The notes under the pieces were generated by a model that ran no database searches, had not been told where the DNA came from, and was given only the letters and a program-made list of their open reading frames with translations. Below, in pieces: positions 28,389 through 36,966 of a DNA stretch of 64,000 nt (the first letter of the stretch is position 1; every line of letters starts with the position of its first letter). The translations under genes and the position numbers were made by a program. This DNA comes from Methanospirillum lacunae (GTDB lineage Archaea; Halobacteriota; Methanomicrobia; Methanomicrobiales; Methanospirillaceae): positions 124,001 through 188,000 of the forward strand of contig NZ_QGMY01000007.1 of the NCBI RefSeq assembly GCF_003173355.1. Direction: 5' to 3'.

Positions 28389-28864
28389 GAGTTCTTTTCA
28401 GGTAGGATATGATGCTCAAATGTGACTTTGCCAACATCGGCAAACATCGCAGCAATCGGGCAGAGATGCGTCATGGTTCTGGTCATGATTTCTGAGATCT
28501 GGTCGCTTCCAATCAGACCGGAAAGTGTGACAACCAGATGTACCCGTTCAAACACAGCGGGGAGTTCCTGCCTTCTCTCTGCCTGAATCCTGATAGTTAG
28601 CAGATCAGGAGTGATCCCTTGATCGCTCAGTGATAGTAGGATCTTGATGCCGACGCAACCCCCTAGCGAGGCGATGAGGTACTCGATGGGGTTTGGAATC
28701 TTACCTCCTCCACCGAGATGAACATGTGCATCAATCGGAATTGCCAGACCTGAAGAGGTTTCAGCAGTGAATTTCATGCCGCCCGTATGAGAGACGATCA
28801 TAGAGACCGGTTGAAACTCCATCCGTGACTGATCCCAGGTTATATCAGATTTCATGGTACTCAT
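28385..28864 (-). CDS. OsmC family protein
   Basis: Predicted thiol peroxidase-like protein of 159 residues. The two conserved cysteines of the OsmC/Ohr fold are present: Cys70 in ASLGGCVGIKI and Cys135 in HLCPIAAMF. The first is on the long central helix and the second precedes the last segment. The family reduces organic hydroperoxides in bacteria; some archaeal members may carry other thiol functions. It is tail-to-tail with the SpoIIE phosphatase (4-base overlap) and 61 bases from the end of the PP2C gene on the same strand, so it may be on the PP2C transcript. Confidence 0.85.
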   Translation of the reverse strand: MSTMKSDITWDQSRMEFQPVSMIVSHTGGMKFTAETSSGLAIPIDAHVHLGGGGKIPNPIEYLIASLGGCVGIKILLSLSDQGITPDLLTIRIQAERRQELPAVFERVHLVVTLSGLIGSDQISEIMTRTMTHLCPIAAMFADVGKVTFEHHILPEKNS

Positions 28865-28925
28865 ACAGAGTTAGCAAACCTAAACTTTTTGCAGATTAAA
28901 AGTGGTCTCTTAAACCACCATGGAA

Positions 28926-29687
28926 TCAGCCAACAAGAACGATACTGATATTATCAGGACCTCCACCATCAAGACATGCCTTCAGCAGGGCATCAGTGGC
29001 TGACTGAAGATCACTTCCCATACCGAGGGTGAAGATGATGTCATCCCTGACAACCTCCCAGACTCCGTCAGTGCAGATCAGAAATCGTCCGGTGCCGGAC
29101 CATGGAACCAGGTTTACTAATACCGTAGGAGCAGCCCTGCTGGGATCACCTGATATTGAAGCTGTTATAATGTTACGGTACTGGTGTGTATACATCTGGT
29201 CGCTTGTTATGGCCCCGCTGTCACAAAGTTCCTGAACAAGCGAGTGATCATGGGAGAGTCGTTCTGCCTTTCCATTATCGATGAGATACACCCGGGAGTC
29301 CCCACAGTTGAAGATGAGTGCATGATCAGAAAAGAGGACTAACCCTGCAACTGTTGTCCCAAAACCGGTATATGAGGGATCAGCACGGACAATCCTGTCA
29401 AGAGTCTCTTTTGCCCCTTGGATCATCGCCATGACTGCTGTAGGGGACTTAGGAACCTGAACCAGTGAGCAGTACTCCAGAACAGTACGGCTGGCTACCT
29501 CACCGTGAACTGCGCCACCTATTCCATCTGCGACCATGAAGAGAGCAGGCAGGTCAGGAATATCTGCAATCTCAGCCTGGTCCATGCTGGCAGTATTGAT
29601 CACCTTTCCCGGAACCAGGATGCTGTCCTCGTTACCTGACCGGAGGTATCCACGATGGGTGAGGTAAGAACAGCGTGGTGACATCAT
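28926..29687 (-). CDS. PP2C-type serine/threonine phosphatase
   Basis: Soluble PPM phosphatase of about 253 residues. Motifs in order: SYLTHRGYLRSGNED (N-terminal motif with metal Asp), FMVADGIGGAVHGEVAS, GFGTTVAGLV, NCGDSRVYLI, LSHDHSLVQEL, FLICTDGVWE and GGPDNISIVLV. These include the metal-binding aspartates of an active enzyme. The frame reaches TTG 29738 but ATGATG at 29687/29684 starts just before the catalytic domain and is preferred. No Ser/Thr kinase or FHA gene is in the window, so its partner is elsewhere. It is the second phosphatase of the PPM superfamily within 2 kb. Confidence 0.85.
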   Translation of the reverse strand: MMSPRCSYLTHRGYLRSGNEDSILVPGKVINTASMDQAEIADIPDLPALFMVADGIGGAVHGEVASRTVLEYCSLVQVPKSPTAVMAMIQGAKETLDRIVRADPSYTGFGTTVAGLVLFSDHALIFNCGDSRVYLIDNGKAERLSHDHSLVQELCDSGAITSDQMYTHQYRNIITASISGDPSRAAPTVLVNLVPWSGTGRFLICTDGVWEVVRDDIIFTLGMGSDLQSATDALLKACLDGGGPDNISIVLVG

Positions 29688-29808
29688 GAGATCTACTGTA
29701 CCTAATACCCGGATCCAGAAGAGTATTCTGATCCACAAAATACACCTTTACCAAGATTTCAGAGATGACCGTGCATCTTTAAGGTTCACCGATAAACCGT
29801 AACTAAAA

Positions 29809-29813
29809 GGAGG
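29809..29813 (+). promoter_or_regulatory. Strong Shine-Dalgarno that decides the AtpC start
   Basis: AAGGAGG (29807-29813) ends 6 bases before CTG 29820. No ATG, GTG or TTG follows at usable distance. The nearest ordinary start in frame (TTG 29871) is 57 bases away and would cut off conserved N-terminal residues. The site therefore argues for initiation at CTG. Confidence 0.6.
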
Positions 29814-29819
29814 AGAAGA

Positions 29820-30935
29820 CTGCACCATTTTCCGATCACCCCAACTGCATATATCTATATCTGTACCAGATTGACCGTCAGGAAGGCACGACTCATTAAA
29901 AAAGACCAGTATATGCGGCTTTTAAACATGGATCTCAACCAGATTAGCAGATTTATTGGTGAGACCGAATACCAGAACGAGGTGAACGAACTTGCCGGTA
30001 GTCTCTCTGGAATCGCTTTGATTGAAGGAGCCCTTACCAGAAACCTTGCTGAAACTTACCAGAGTGTGGTTGCAATAACTCCCGGAACCCTTCATGAACT
30101 CACCGTACGGTACCTTGCCAGATGGGATATCTGGAACGTGATGCTTGTGCTCCGGAGCAGACAGTTCAATATCCCTGCCGACCAGATACGGCAGGTACTG
30201 ATCCCAGCAGGAGGGATATCTCCTGGACAGATAGAGGCGCTGCTCTCACAGCGTACAATAAATGATATTATCGAGGGGCTTGAGAAGTGGGAACTGTATC
30301 CAATTCTAAAAGACGGTTTTGCCACAGGATATCGGAAAGGGCTGTTTGCAGAGGTTGAAAACTCCCTCTACATGTCATTTTACAAGAATTATTACAAGGA
30401 TGCAAAATCTGGTATCAGAGGTGGTGATGCTATCCTTCCGTACATGCGGTTTGAGATAGACATTGTCAATATCAGAAACCTCTTCAGGCTCAGGGCCGGA
30501 AGCAGGGTGACCGACATCAAACCATACATAATACCGGGAGGAAACCTGAGGCCTGAATATTTCCAGCAGATGTATCCTGTAGAAGATAAACAGCAATTTG
30601 TTGCAGGAATGCAACAGGCGAAGATCCTGCCGATTCTGATGGAGGCACTGCAGGATGTGAGATGCAATGAGTCAGTCTGCGAGGCTGATGCTGCAGATCT
30701 CATCTGGAAACTCTGGGCTGAACGAAAGACACCCCTCTTTGCGATGATGATGGCAGTCACGAGACTTCGTCTTCATCGTCTCGAACAGATTTCAAGGAGA
30801 TACCCTTTCTCGGTTTTGCCTATTCTTTCGTACCTTGAACACAAGAGGCATGAGGTTGCGAACCTCCGGGCTATTGCAAGGGGAAAACAGTTCGGCCTTG
30901 ATGCTGACCATATCAGGCGATACTTGGTTATGTAG
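29820..30935 (+). CDS. atpC: A/V-type ATP synthase subunit C
   Basis: Central-stalk socket subunit that joins the rotor ring to subunits D and F. The sequence has the family start ...AYIYICTRLTVRKARLIKK, then RFIGETEYQNEV, RNLAETYQ and repeated three-helix bundles (RFEIDIVNIRNLFRLRAG, PILSYLEHKRHEVANLRAIARG). Total length from CTG 29820 is 371 residues, close to the usual ~350-360. The conserved YxYxxxR segment lies upstream of TTG 29871, so I place the start at CTG 29820, which has a perfectly spaced AGGAGG. Subunit D follows 8 bases downstream. Subunits H, I, K, E, F, A and B are missing from this locus. Confidence 0.85.
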   Translation: MHHFPITPTAYIYICTRLTVRKARLIKKDQYMRLLNMDLNQISRFIGETEYQNEVNELAGSLSGIALIEGALTRNLAETYQSVVAITPGTLHELTVRYLARWDIWNVMLVLRSRQFNIPADQIRQVLIPAGGISPGQIEALLSQRTINDIIEGLEKWELYPILKDGFATGYRKGLFAEVENSLYMSFYKNYYKDAKSGIRGGDAILPYMRFEIDIVNIRNLFRLRAGSRVTDIKPYIIPGGNLRPEYFQQMYPVEDKQQFVAGMQQAKILPILMEALQDVRCNESVCEADAADLIWKLWAERKTPLFAMMMAVTRLRLHRLEQISRRYPFSVLPILSYLEHKRHEVANLRAIARGKQFGLDADHIRRYLVM

Positions 30936-30943
30936 AGGGAGTC

Positions 30944-31621
30944 ATGGCCTATCAGACTGATGTGAAACCAACCCGTGCCGGCCTTCTTGCACTTAAAAAC
31001 AGACTCAGGATGGCTCGGAAGGCATACAATATCTTGAGTATGAAATTAGACGGGTTGATCCTTGAGGTGACACGTCTTGCTCCTCAGGTAAAAAAGGAGC
31101 ACGAACTCTTGATCAAACGCTACAACCGGACCCGGTTTCTGATTGCCGCAGCGTATATGATAGAAGGAACAGTAGGTGTGACCGTCGCTGCCTACTCGGT
31201 TGAGGTAAAGCCAGAAATCGACCTCTCACAGCGCAATGTCTTTGGAGTCAAAGTTCCGGTGATCACCGGAAAAAACGTTAAGACAGACGTGATTGAACGA
31301 GGGTACGGACTGCTTGGAACAACCCTTGTCATTGACGATCTCGCTGACTCATACGAAGAACTCCTCGATGCCATTATCGTATACGCAGGAAATGAAGCAA
31401 CACTTAAGCGTCTTTTGGCAGAGATTGAGCGGATCAGCAGAAGAGTCAAGGCACTTGAACACATGGTTATCCCAACTCTTGAGGAGACTGAACTGTATAT
31501 CTCCCGGATGCGTGATGAGATGGAACGTGAGGATACGAGCAGGCTCTTTCATGTAAAAAGAAGAAAAGAGGAAGCAGCTGAAAAGACTGATCAGGAGAGG
31601 AAAAACAAAGCCCTGGAATGA
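30944..31621 (+). CDS. atpD: A/V-type ATP synthase subunit D
   Basis: Central rotor-shaft subunit, 225 residues, built of two long antiparallel helices. The N-terminal VKPTRAGLLALKNRL and the region LLKxKRD-like KKEHELLIKRYN, plus the C-terminal helix RVKALEHMVIPTLEETELYI with a charged tail (RKEEAAEKTDQERK), are family hallmarks. The charged tail is long. A GAGGGAG site precedes ATG 30944. In most methanogens D comes after F, A and B; here it directly follows C, so this is either a split operon or a second partial set. It is convergent with the marker 8 gene, 7 bases apart. Confidence 0.9.
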   Translation: MAYQTDVKPTRAGLLALKNRLRMARKAYNILSMKLDGLILEVTRLAPQVKKEHELLIKRYNRTRFLIAAAYMIEGTVGVTVAAYSVEVKPEIDLSQRNVFGVKVPVITGKNVKTDVIERGYGLLGTTLVIDDLADSYEELLDAIIVYAGNEATLKRLLAEIERISRRVKALEHMVIPTLEETELYISRMRDEMEREDTSRLFHVKRRKEEAAEKTDQERKNKALE

Positions 31622-31627
31622 GTTGGA

Positions 31628-32479
31628 TCAGACCAGTGGGCCGGGTGTCTTTTCTCCAATTACCGGAAGAGCTGTGTGGCTGACCAGAATCTGATTTGGT
31701 ATTACAGCAAGCCGTGCCAGAAGCAGTTCCTTGCCTCTCCTGGTGAGGATAAAGATAGGAACTACAGTTCCTGCCTGCATGAGAGCCTTTTTTCCGCATA
31801 CTTCCCTGATATGACGGGATGCACAGCCGGTTGAAATGTCAGCAACTTCTGAGATTCTTACTGCATCCTCACGTGAGGTCCCGGTGACATGAACAGCCAT
31901 GATAATAGCAGAAGGATCTGCGTTTCTCACGGCTTCTGCCGCATCTGCACCTGCAACGGTTACAAGCAGACGGGAATATCCAGCCTTGTGTGCAGCAGCA
32001 ATTCCGGCTAGTGGATCTATGGATGCATACACTGGATCAGGAACGATTCCTCCACCGGCTTCTATCCGTTCAATGACAGACCTGATTGGAGAGGTTGAGA
32101 CAAGGCCCGACATCCGGCCTCCAATCCCCTGGGCCATTGCTGGATCAGTCACTACAACTGTTCCCGCACCATCACATGCCAGAACTGCTGCATCAATGAT
32201 CCCTGAGGCGAGACCCGTGCGGGTGAGCTCAGACGCACCGAATCCGACAAAATCATCATCAGAAATGAGTGAACGTTCAGGAGTACACATCCCAAATGCT
32301 TCAATCCGGTTCTCAATATTTTTCTTTACCGCTTCTGGTGTGAACTCTTCGACCGGGCATGCAAATCTTTTTGCAAGAGGGCAATCGGTGATAACTGCTT
32401 CGCCGACCTCCACAACTTTTCCATCCCGAACAACTATTCTGGATCGTCCAATCGCTTCAATGATGTGTTCATCAGTCAT
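31628..32479 (-). CDS. DUF2099 family protein, methanogenesis marker 8
   Basis: Soluble 283-residue protein of the DUF2099 family, described as methanogenesis marker 8 because it is found across methanogens; its biochemical role is unknown. Visible family segments: EAIGRSRIVVRDGKVVEVGE, NRIEAFGMCTPER, DDFVGFGASE, AAVLACDGAGTVVVTDPA, GIGGRMSGLVSTSPI and late DISTGCASRHIREVCG. Conserved cysteines (ITDCPLAKRFAC, MCTPE, TGCAS) could bind metal. AGAGGT lies 5 bases before ATG 32479. The start overlaps the stop of the upstream secreted-protein gene (ATGA), so both are translated from one mRNA. Confidence 0.8.
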   Translation of the reverse strand: MTDEHIIEAIGRSRIVVRDGKVVEVGEAVITDCPLAKRFACPVEEFTPEAVKKNIENRIEAFGMCTPERSLISDDDFVGFGASELTRTGLASGIIDAAVLACDGAGTVVVTDPAMAQGIGGRMSGLVSTSPIRSVIERIEAGGGIVPDPVYASIDPLAGIAAAHKAGYSRLLVTVAGADAAEAVRNADPSAIIMAVHVTGTSREDAVRISEVADISTGCASRHIREVCGKKALMQAGTVVPIFILTRRGKELLLARLAVIPNQILVSHTALPVIGEKTPGPLV

Positions 32480-33450
32480 GGATACCTCTTAAGAGCGAGA
32501 ATGGCCCCTCCTGCAAGAGCAGGGAAAAGGATTAGAAAGCCAGAACCAGATTGCTGTGTCTGGGTTGGCGTCGGAGTTGGTGGGAGAGGGAAGGGAGTGC
32601 GGGTAGGGCCTGGAGTGAAGACCGGAGTAGGTTCATCAGTTTGTCTGGCTGTTGTCGTCGTACTGACCGGAGCAGGAGTTACATCAGCAGTCTCCTCTGC
32701 TGTGGTTACTGCGGCACTTACTCCTGCCTGCGATGTGGGAAGAGTGAGTTTAATATTGTCAATATAGCCTTCAGCCTGGGGCCCTGATGTTCCATCACCA
32801 ATCGAAGTGAGATATAATTGTGTCAAATCCTCCATCTTCCCAGATACTGGAGCCGAGGCAGTGAAAATGACATCAGGAGAGCCCTGCTCCTGTACAACAA
32901 TGGATGCACGGCTATCTGCTGCGTAGTATGTCAGTTTTACATGGTAGGTTGTGTTGTCCTCAAACCTTACCGTTGAACCAGAACTACCAGTCGAGGGACT
33001 TGATCCAATAAGGTTAAGAGAATTCTCCTTTGAAACCGTTTTAAGATAAAAAAGTCTGCCATCTTTCTTGTTAGCCAGTTCCACCATTAAAAGAGGCCCT
33101 CTCTGGCTATCTTTCTTGTCTGTACCGATTCCGAATCTAAAGGTTGATCCGTCATCGGTTTTTTCCGGAGTCACATCAAACTCAAGAATAAACTGACCGT
33201 TCACCTTTTGAGGAAGAGCGTAGGCAGAATACCCGCCGGTGCCTCCTTCGAGAAGATAATGATATCTTCCGGTCTCAACTTCAGGGTAAAACCGGTCTTT
33301 GCTATTGGTGATCCAACCATCTCCATTTGTAAAGTCTGTTGAATAGACGACCGAACCGTCATCAGCAGGGGCAGCGGAGCAGGGGAAGGCTGCTGCTGCC
33401 AGGCAGAAGAACAGAATTACAAAGAACATGTGGGGGGTATACAGATGCAT
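32476..33450 (-). CDS. Exported LamG-like protein with C-terminal membrane anchor
   Basis: About 325 residues. A signal peptide (FFVILFFCLAAAAFPCSAA) is followed by a beta-rich domain of ~200 residues resembling concanavalin/LamG carbohydrate-binding folds (STDFTNGDGW, GQFILEFDVTPEK, YHVKLTYYA, GYIDNIKLTL). A Thr/Pro-rich linker (TPTPTQTQQS) and a final hydrophobic helix (FLILFPALAGGAILAL) with KRYP form an archaeal surface-anchor arrangement. ATG 33450 (MHLYTP) starts just before the signal peptide; ATG 33501 is a longer choice. The stop overlaps the marker 8 start by 4 bases. Ligand unknown; likely faces the cell exterior. Confidence 0.68.
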   Translation of the reverse strand: MHLYTPHMFFVILFFCLAAAAFPCSAAPADDGSVVYSTDFTNGDGWITNSKDRFYPEVETGRYHYLLEGGTGGYSAYALPQKVNGQFILEFDVTPEKTDDGSTFRFGIGTDKKDSQRGPLLMVELANKKDGRLFYLKTVSKENSLNLIGSSPSTGSSGSTVRFEDNTTYHVKLTYYAADSRASIVVQEQGSPDVIFTASAPVSGKMEDLTQLYLTSIGDGTSGPQAEGYIDNIKLTLPTSQAGVSAAVTTAEETADVTPAPVSTTTTARQTDEPTPVFTPGPTRTPFPLPPTPTPTQTQQSGSGFLILFPALAGGAILALKRYP

Positions 33451-33538
33451 GATACTCAGATCTATTCTGACTGAAAGGATGAATATCTGCTCGTCAGGCA
33501 AGAATTTCTAATGCACTGACTGGTGAAAAAAGATGGTG

Positions 33539-35083
33539 TTATCCCCGCTGGAACTCTGAAATTCCACCCTGGAAGTTCATCGCCCGGCTTGACTTCTGGT
33601 AGAAGAACTTCTGATCGCTTCCTGGTCCAAGGCCGACAAACCTGAGCTTCGGGGTCTTGACATATTTGTACTCTTCTTGGTCGATGTAGAGTTTGTCATA
33701 CACATCTCCTGCCGGTATTGTAAGGTTCAGAGTGGATGAGAAACTATCATATCCACCAACCTTGAAGTCGTTCACCGGACCACGGGCTATGATCTCCTCG
33801 TTCTTTACCAGTGTCACATCATTGAAATTAAACGCTACGAATTGATTTTTATCAGATGATATCGTTCCATCTGATGAGCCTCCACCATAAATGAGTTGGA
33901 TGATGTCTCCGGGAGTGAATTGGTAGATCTTGCCTGCTATCTTGATAGAACTGACCGGATCAGTAATCCTCATTCTAATGTATCCGTCAGGTTCAAGGTT
34001 TCCGGCTACACTGTTTGTCATATAGACATCCATCTTGGTCGGAGCGGTTACGTTGATCCCAACAGGAGGAGAGAATTTGTTAGTCCCATACGCATTTGTG
34101 ACTGTCAGGGTGACATTGTAATCCCCGCCATTTTGGAAGATGTGAACCGGGTTCTTATCTGTTGACTGGGTACCGTCTCCAAATGACCATTCATACTGTT
34201 TCGGACTTCCGGTTGATAGGTCAGTGAACTGCACGGTAAGCGGGGATTGTCCACTCTTTGGTTCTGCAAGATAGTTTGCCATCGGTGGCGAACCTATGAT
34301 AACATAGTTTTCAGCAGTCTTTCGGTTTGATCCATACGAATTGGACACCAACAGGCTGACAGTATAGGAGTTTGGCACAAAGTATGTGTGAACCGGGTTC
34401 TGTAGTGTTGAGGTAGTACCATCACCAAAACTCCAGAGCCAGTTCCCGATCTTTCCATAACTCATATCGCGGAATGAGACGGTCAGTGGTGGATCTCCGA
34501 CCAGTGGATCAGCAGTGAAATCAGCAGCTGGTGGCTGGTATGGATCAGCATCCTTGAATTGTACAGGAATGATAGTCGCTGCCGGTGCCGGTGTTGAGGT
34601 TGCCACAATCTCGACCGGAATTGGAGTTGCGCTTACCTTTGGTGGAGGGTCTATTCGTGCCTTGTCGATGAGAACGCTCTCACCCTTGTCAGTCATGTAA
34701 TAGATCTCAACAACCCTGGGAGATTCTGGTGCCGGGTAGAAAAGTTGGACATTCTCTCCTTCAGACCAGGGCCAGGCTCCGTTCATGAAGTTGAGATTCT
34801 GATTGTTTACCACATCACCGTTGACCCTGACAACAAGACGGTCTGACGGAAGCGGATCTCCGCTTATGTGATGCATCACAATCGAATCACCTTCTCCCTC
34901 GATTGAGATGGACGCTTTCGGTATCTTCTCAGTGATCGGGTTCCATAAGACAAGAGAGAGCCCGAGACCAAAGAGGACAATCATGACCACCGCCAGTACG
35001 ATGATCGTCTGCATTTGAGACATCGCCTGATCATATCGCATTATTGAATCACCCATCCGAATAATTTGAGGTTGCTGCCCCAT
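33539..35083 (-). CDS. Membrane-anchored double-PKD surface protein with novel C-terminal domain
   Basis: 514 residues. An N-terminal membrane helix (TIIVLAVVMIVLFGLGLSLVLW) with no cleavable signal resembles pilin-like anchors. A small beta domain follows (DSIVMHHISGDPLPSDRLVVRVNG), the same GD-PL signature seen in the pilin-like proteins at 39-48 kb. Two PKD domains (WLWSFGDGTTS, YEWSFGDGTQS) follow, then a C-terminal ~160-residue domain (IKIAGKIYQFTPGDIIQLI, FNFNDVTLV, MNFQGGISEF) that recurs in the neighbouring PKD protein and in the last gene of the pilin operon. ATG 35083 has GAAGGTTG ahead of it; TTG 35092 is less likely. Probably a cell-surface or fibre protein. Confidence 0.72.
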   Translation of the reverse strand: MGQQPQIIRMGDSIMRYDQAMSQMQTIIVLAVVMIVLFGLGLSLVLWNPITEKIPKASISIEGEGDSIVMHHISGDPLPSDRLVVRVNGDVVNNQNLNFMNGAWPWSEGENVQLFYPAPESPRVVEIYYMTDKGESVLIDKARIDPPPKVSATPIPVEIVATSTPAPAATIIPVQFKDADPYQPPAADFTADPLVGDPPLTVSFRDMSYGKIGNWLWSFGDGTTSTLQNPVHTYFVPNSYTVSLLVSNSYGSNRKTAENYVIIGSPPMANYLAEPKSGQSPLTVQFTDLSTGSPKQYEWSFGDGTQSTDKNPVHIFQNGGDYNVTLTVTNAYGTNKFSPPVGINVTAPTKMDVYMTNSVAGNLEPDGYIRMRITDPVSSIKIAGKIYQFTPGDIIQLIYGGGSSDGTISSDKNQFVAFNFNDVTLVKNEEIIARGPVNDFKVGGYDSFSSTLNLTIPAGDVYDKLYIDQEEYKYVKTPKLRFVGLGPGSDQKFFYQKSSRAMNFQGGISEFQRG

Positions 35084-35150
35084 TTTCAGCAACCTTCAGA
35101 ATCGTTTTGTTAATGTTGAACCTGCTTCTATTTGTTTGATAGTAAAATCA

Positions 35151-36692
35151 TTACATTGATAAAGTGGAGACTTCATACGACCCCACACCGCCTCTAAAGG
35201 TGAATCCTGCCGCATCCTGCACACTGAAGAGAAGTTTACCGTATGAATCAAGGCCCACGTTACTGAAGATGATCTGCTGGCCTGGTGCTGCATTTACCAC
35301 CGGCTGGCCTCCAACGAGGCCCTTCGCACCATCTCTGCCTGCTATTGCTTTGATGGTGAGATCTGCTGTTTCAAACTGGAGGTACTGATCGATATTGATG
35401 ACTGATACAGTTCCCGTCTCAACTTCTTCTCCATTTACAACCATGGTAACATTTCCATAATTACAGTTAAGGACGGCATTTGATACAACCGTCAGATCTC
35501 CATTTCCTCCGCTACCAAGAATTAGTTCAACATGATCTCCAGCATTAAGATAATGATCACGTCCTGCGATCCTAATGTTGGTTCCCGGGCCCTTTACTGT
35601 GAAGAAGAGCTTCGCATCAGCACTAATCTGTGCCTTACCGGTTCCCTGGATAATAGTGTCCTGCCTAAGTGATGGAGCAACAGTCACCTGTCTGGTCTGA
35701 GGAACTGAATCATCCTCTGGATCACAGAATCTGACATCAAGAGAGATATTGTATGCGCCCGGGAATGGGTAGACATGAGTCGGACTCCGTTTCATTGTAG
35801 TTGTGCCGTCGCCAAAGTTCCAGACCCGGTTTCTGATACAGCCGGTTGAGAGATCATTACACTGAACAGTTAGCGGTGCAGCTCCAGATACAGGCTGAAC
35901 ATCCATACTTACTCCTCCCATTGTAACAGGTGCTACAATTGGGACCTGCGTCTGGGCTGGTGTCTGTGGCACAGGCTGCAACGGCACTTCAGGTGAAGCT
36001 GGCTGCTGGCTTGCCGGCGGGGGAGTTACAGGTGAAGTATTCTGAGGAGGAGCCTGCTGATCCGGAGTTATCATCGGCAGTGGTGTTGGAGTCGAAACTG
36101 GTTGGACCGTTGTTGTATAAACGGTATACTCGGTTGACTTTGGTTTATAGAGCAGAGTTACAACTGCCGGCTTGGTATATCCTGATGTGTCTACTCTGAG
36201 CACTGTCCCTGACGACCAGGGCCATGATCCCCCACCCATGAGCATATATTTATCAGATGATGCAGCTGCCCCGTTGACCTGAACTGTAAGGAATTCCTCG
36301 CTTAGTGGTGCCCCTCCGGCATGGTAGAGGAAGAGATCCTCTCCGGTCTGACTTGGATTAATAATTACATCAGGAGCTTTATCGGAGAATGCCGGGAGTA
36401 CAAAGAGGATAGCTGCAACAAGTATTGCTGCTATGGCTACCGCAGCGACGATGAGATACCTGATATCTATTTCAAGTCCCTCTTTTTCTTTTGCCGGTTC
36501 AGGCTCTTTTACCTGTTCCTGCACATTTTTATCGATTGCTGGTTCTTCTTCTGTATCATCCAGTTCCAACTCATCATCAAATGAGTCGTCTGTTGACTCT
36601 TCGGTATGCTTTTGTGCCTGATCCTGGGCCGATTCTGCAATCAGCTCCTCATCATCAAGCAGTTCAAGCATATCATCTTCTTCTTCATTCAT
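35151..36692 (-). CDS. Membrane-anchored PKD surface protein with acidic N-terminus
   Basis: 513 residues. The first ~70 are strongly acidic and likely cytoplasmic (EEEDDMLELLDDEEL). A membrane helix follows (IRYLIVAAVAIAAILVAAILFVL), then the small beta domain with LFLYHAGGAPLSEEFLTVQVNG, a Pro/Gln/Thr-rich linker, one PKD domain (RVWNFGDGTTTMKRSPTHVY) and the shared C-terminal domain (IRIAGRDHYLNAGDHVELI, FTFRGGVGSYEV). Paralogous to the gene at 33539. GGAG lies 8 bases before ATG 36692. The unusual acidic cytoplasmic tail could dock a cytoplasmic partner. Confidence 0.72.
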   Translation of the reverse strand: MNEEEDDMLELLDDEELIAESAQDQAQKHTEESTDDSFDDELELDDTEEEPAIDKNVQEQVKEPEPAKEKEGLEIDIRYLIVAAVAIAAILVAAILFVLPAFSDKAPDVIINPSQTGEDLFLYHAGGAPLSEEFLTVQVNGAAASSDKYMLMGGGSWPWSSGTVLRVDTSGYTKPAVVTLLYKPKSTEYTVYTTTVQPVSTPTPLPMITPDQQAPPQNTSPVTPPPASQQPASPEVPLQPVPQTPAQTQVPIVAPVTMGGVSMDVQPVSGAAPLTVQCNDLSTGCIRNRVWNFGDGTTTMKRSPTHVYPFPGAYNISLDVRFCDPEDDSVPQTRQVTVAPSLRQDTIIQGTGKAQISADAKLFFTVKGPGTNIRIAGRDHYLNAGDHVELILGSGGNGDLTVVSNAVLNCNYGNVTMVVNGEEVETGTVSVINIDQYLQFETADLTIKAIAGRDGAKGLVGGQPVVNAAPGQQIIFSNVGLDSYGKLLFSVQDAAGFTFRGGVGSYEVSTLSM

Positions 36693-36767
36693 GGAATAAC
36701 TCCAGACTATCCCGGGGCGGCAGGCAGATAAACAGGGTAGATATCTGTATGATACCTATATTAAAGA

Positions 36768-36777
36768 TCTTATATAA
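36768..36777 (-). promoter_or_regulatory. Candidate TATA box for the PKD protein pair
   Basis: A TTATATAAGA element on the minus strand, about 80 bases before ATG 36692, would give a leader of roughly 55 bases that includes the GGAG site. Pattern evidence only. Confidence 0.35.
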
Positions 36778-36780
36778 AAT

Positions 36781-36927
36781 ATGGCACGTAAAAGAAAAGG
36801 TAATAGTGTATTATTTCCGGCCGTTTACGCCATAACCCCTTATACGATGAAGTGCGTCATTTACCGTCAGTACTTTCTGTTCGTTTTTATTGATCCGATT
36901 ATCGCCTTATTTTACAAAAATGCGTAG
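36781..36927 (+). CDS. Possible 48-aa small protein
   Basis: An open frame of 48 codons from ATG 36781 encodes a basic start (MARKRKG) followed by an aromatic, hydrophobic stretch (AVYAITPYTM, YRQYFLFVFIDPIIALFY). It would be a small membrane protein. No Shine-Dalgarno is visible and the TATA-like sequence just before it is too close to serve this strand. A chance open frame of this length is not rare, so I keep confidence low. It lies in the 270-base gap between the PKD pair and the TPR gene; nothing else is seen there. Confidence 0.2.
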   Translation: MARKRKGNSVLFPAVYAITPYTMKCVIYRQYFLFVFIDPIIALFYKNA

Positions 36928-36966
36928 CATATTCACGAAAATATGAGCACCAAAAAAACCAGAGTG

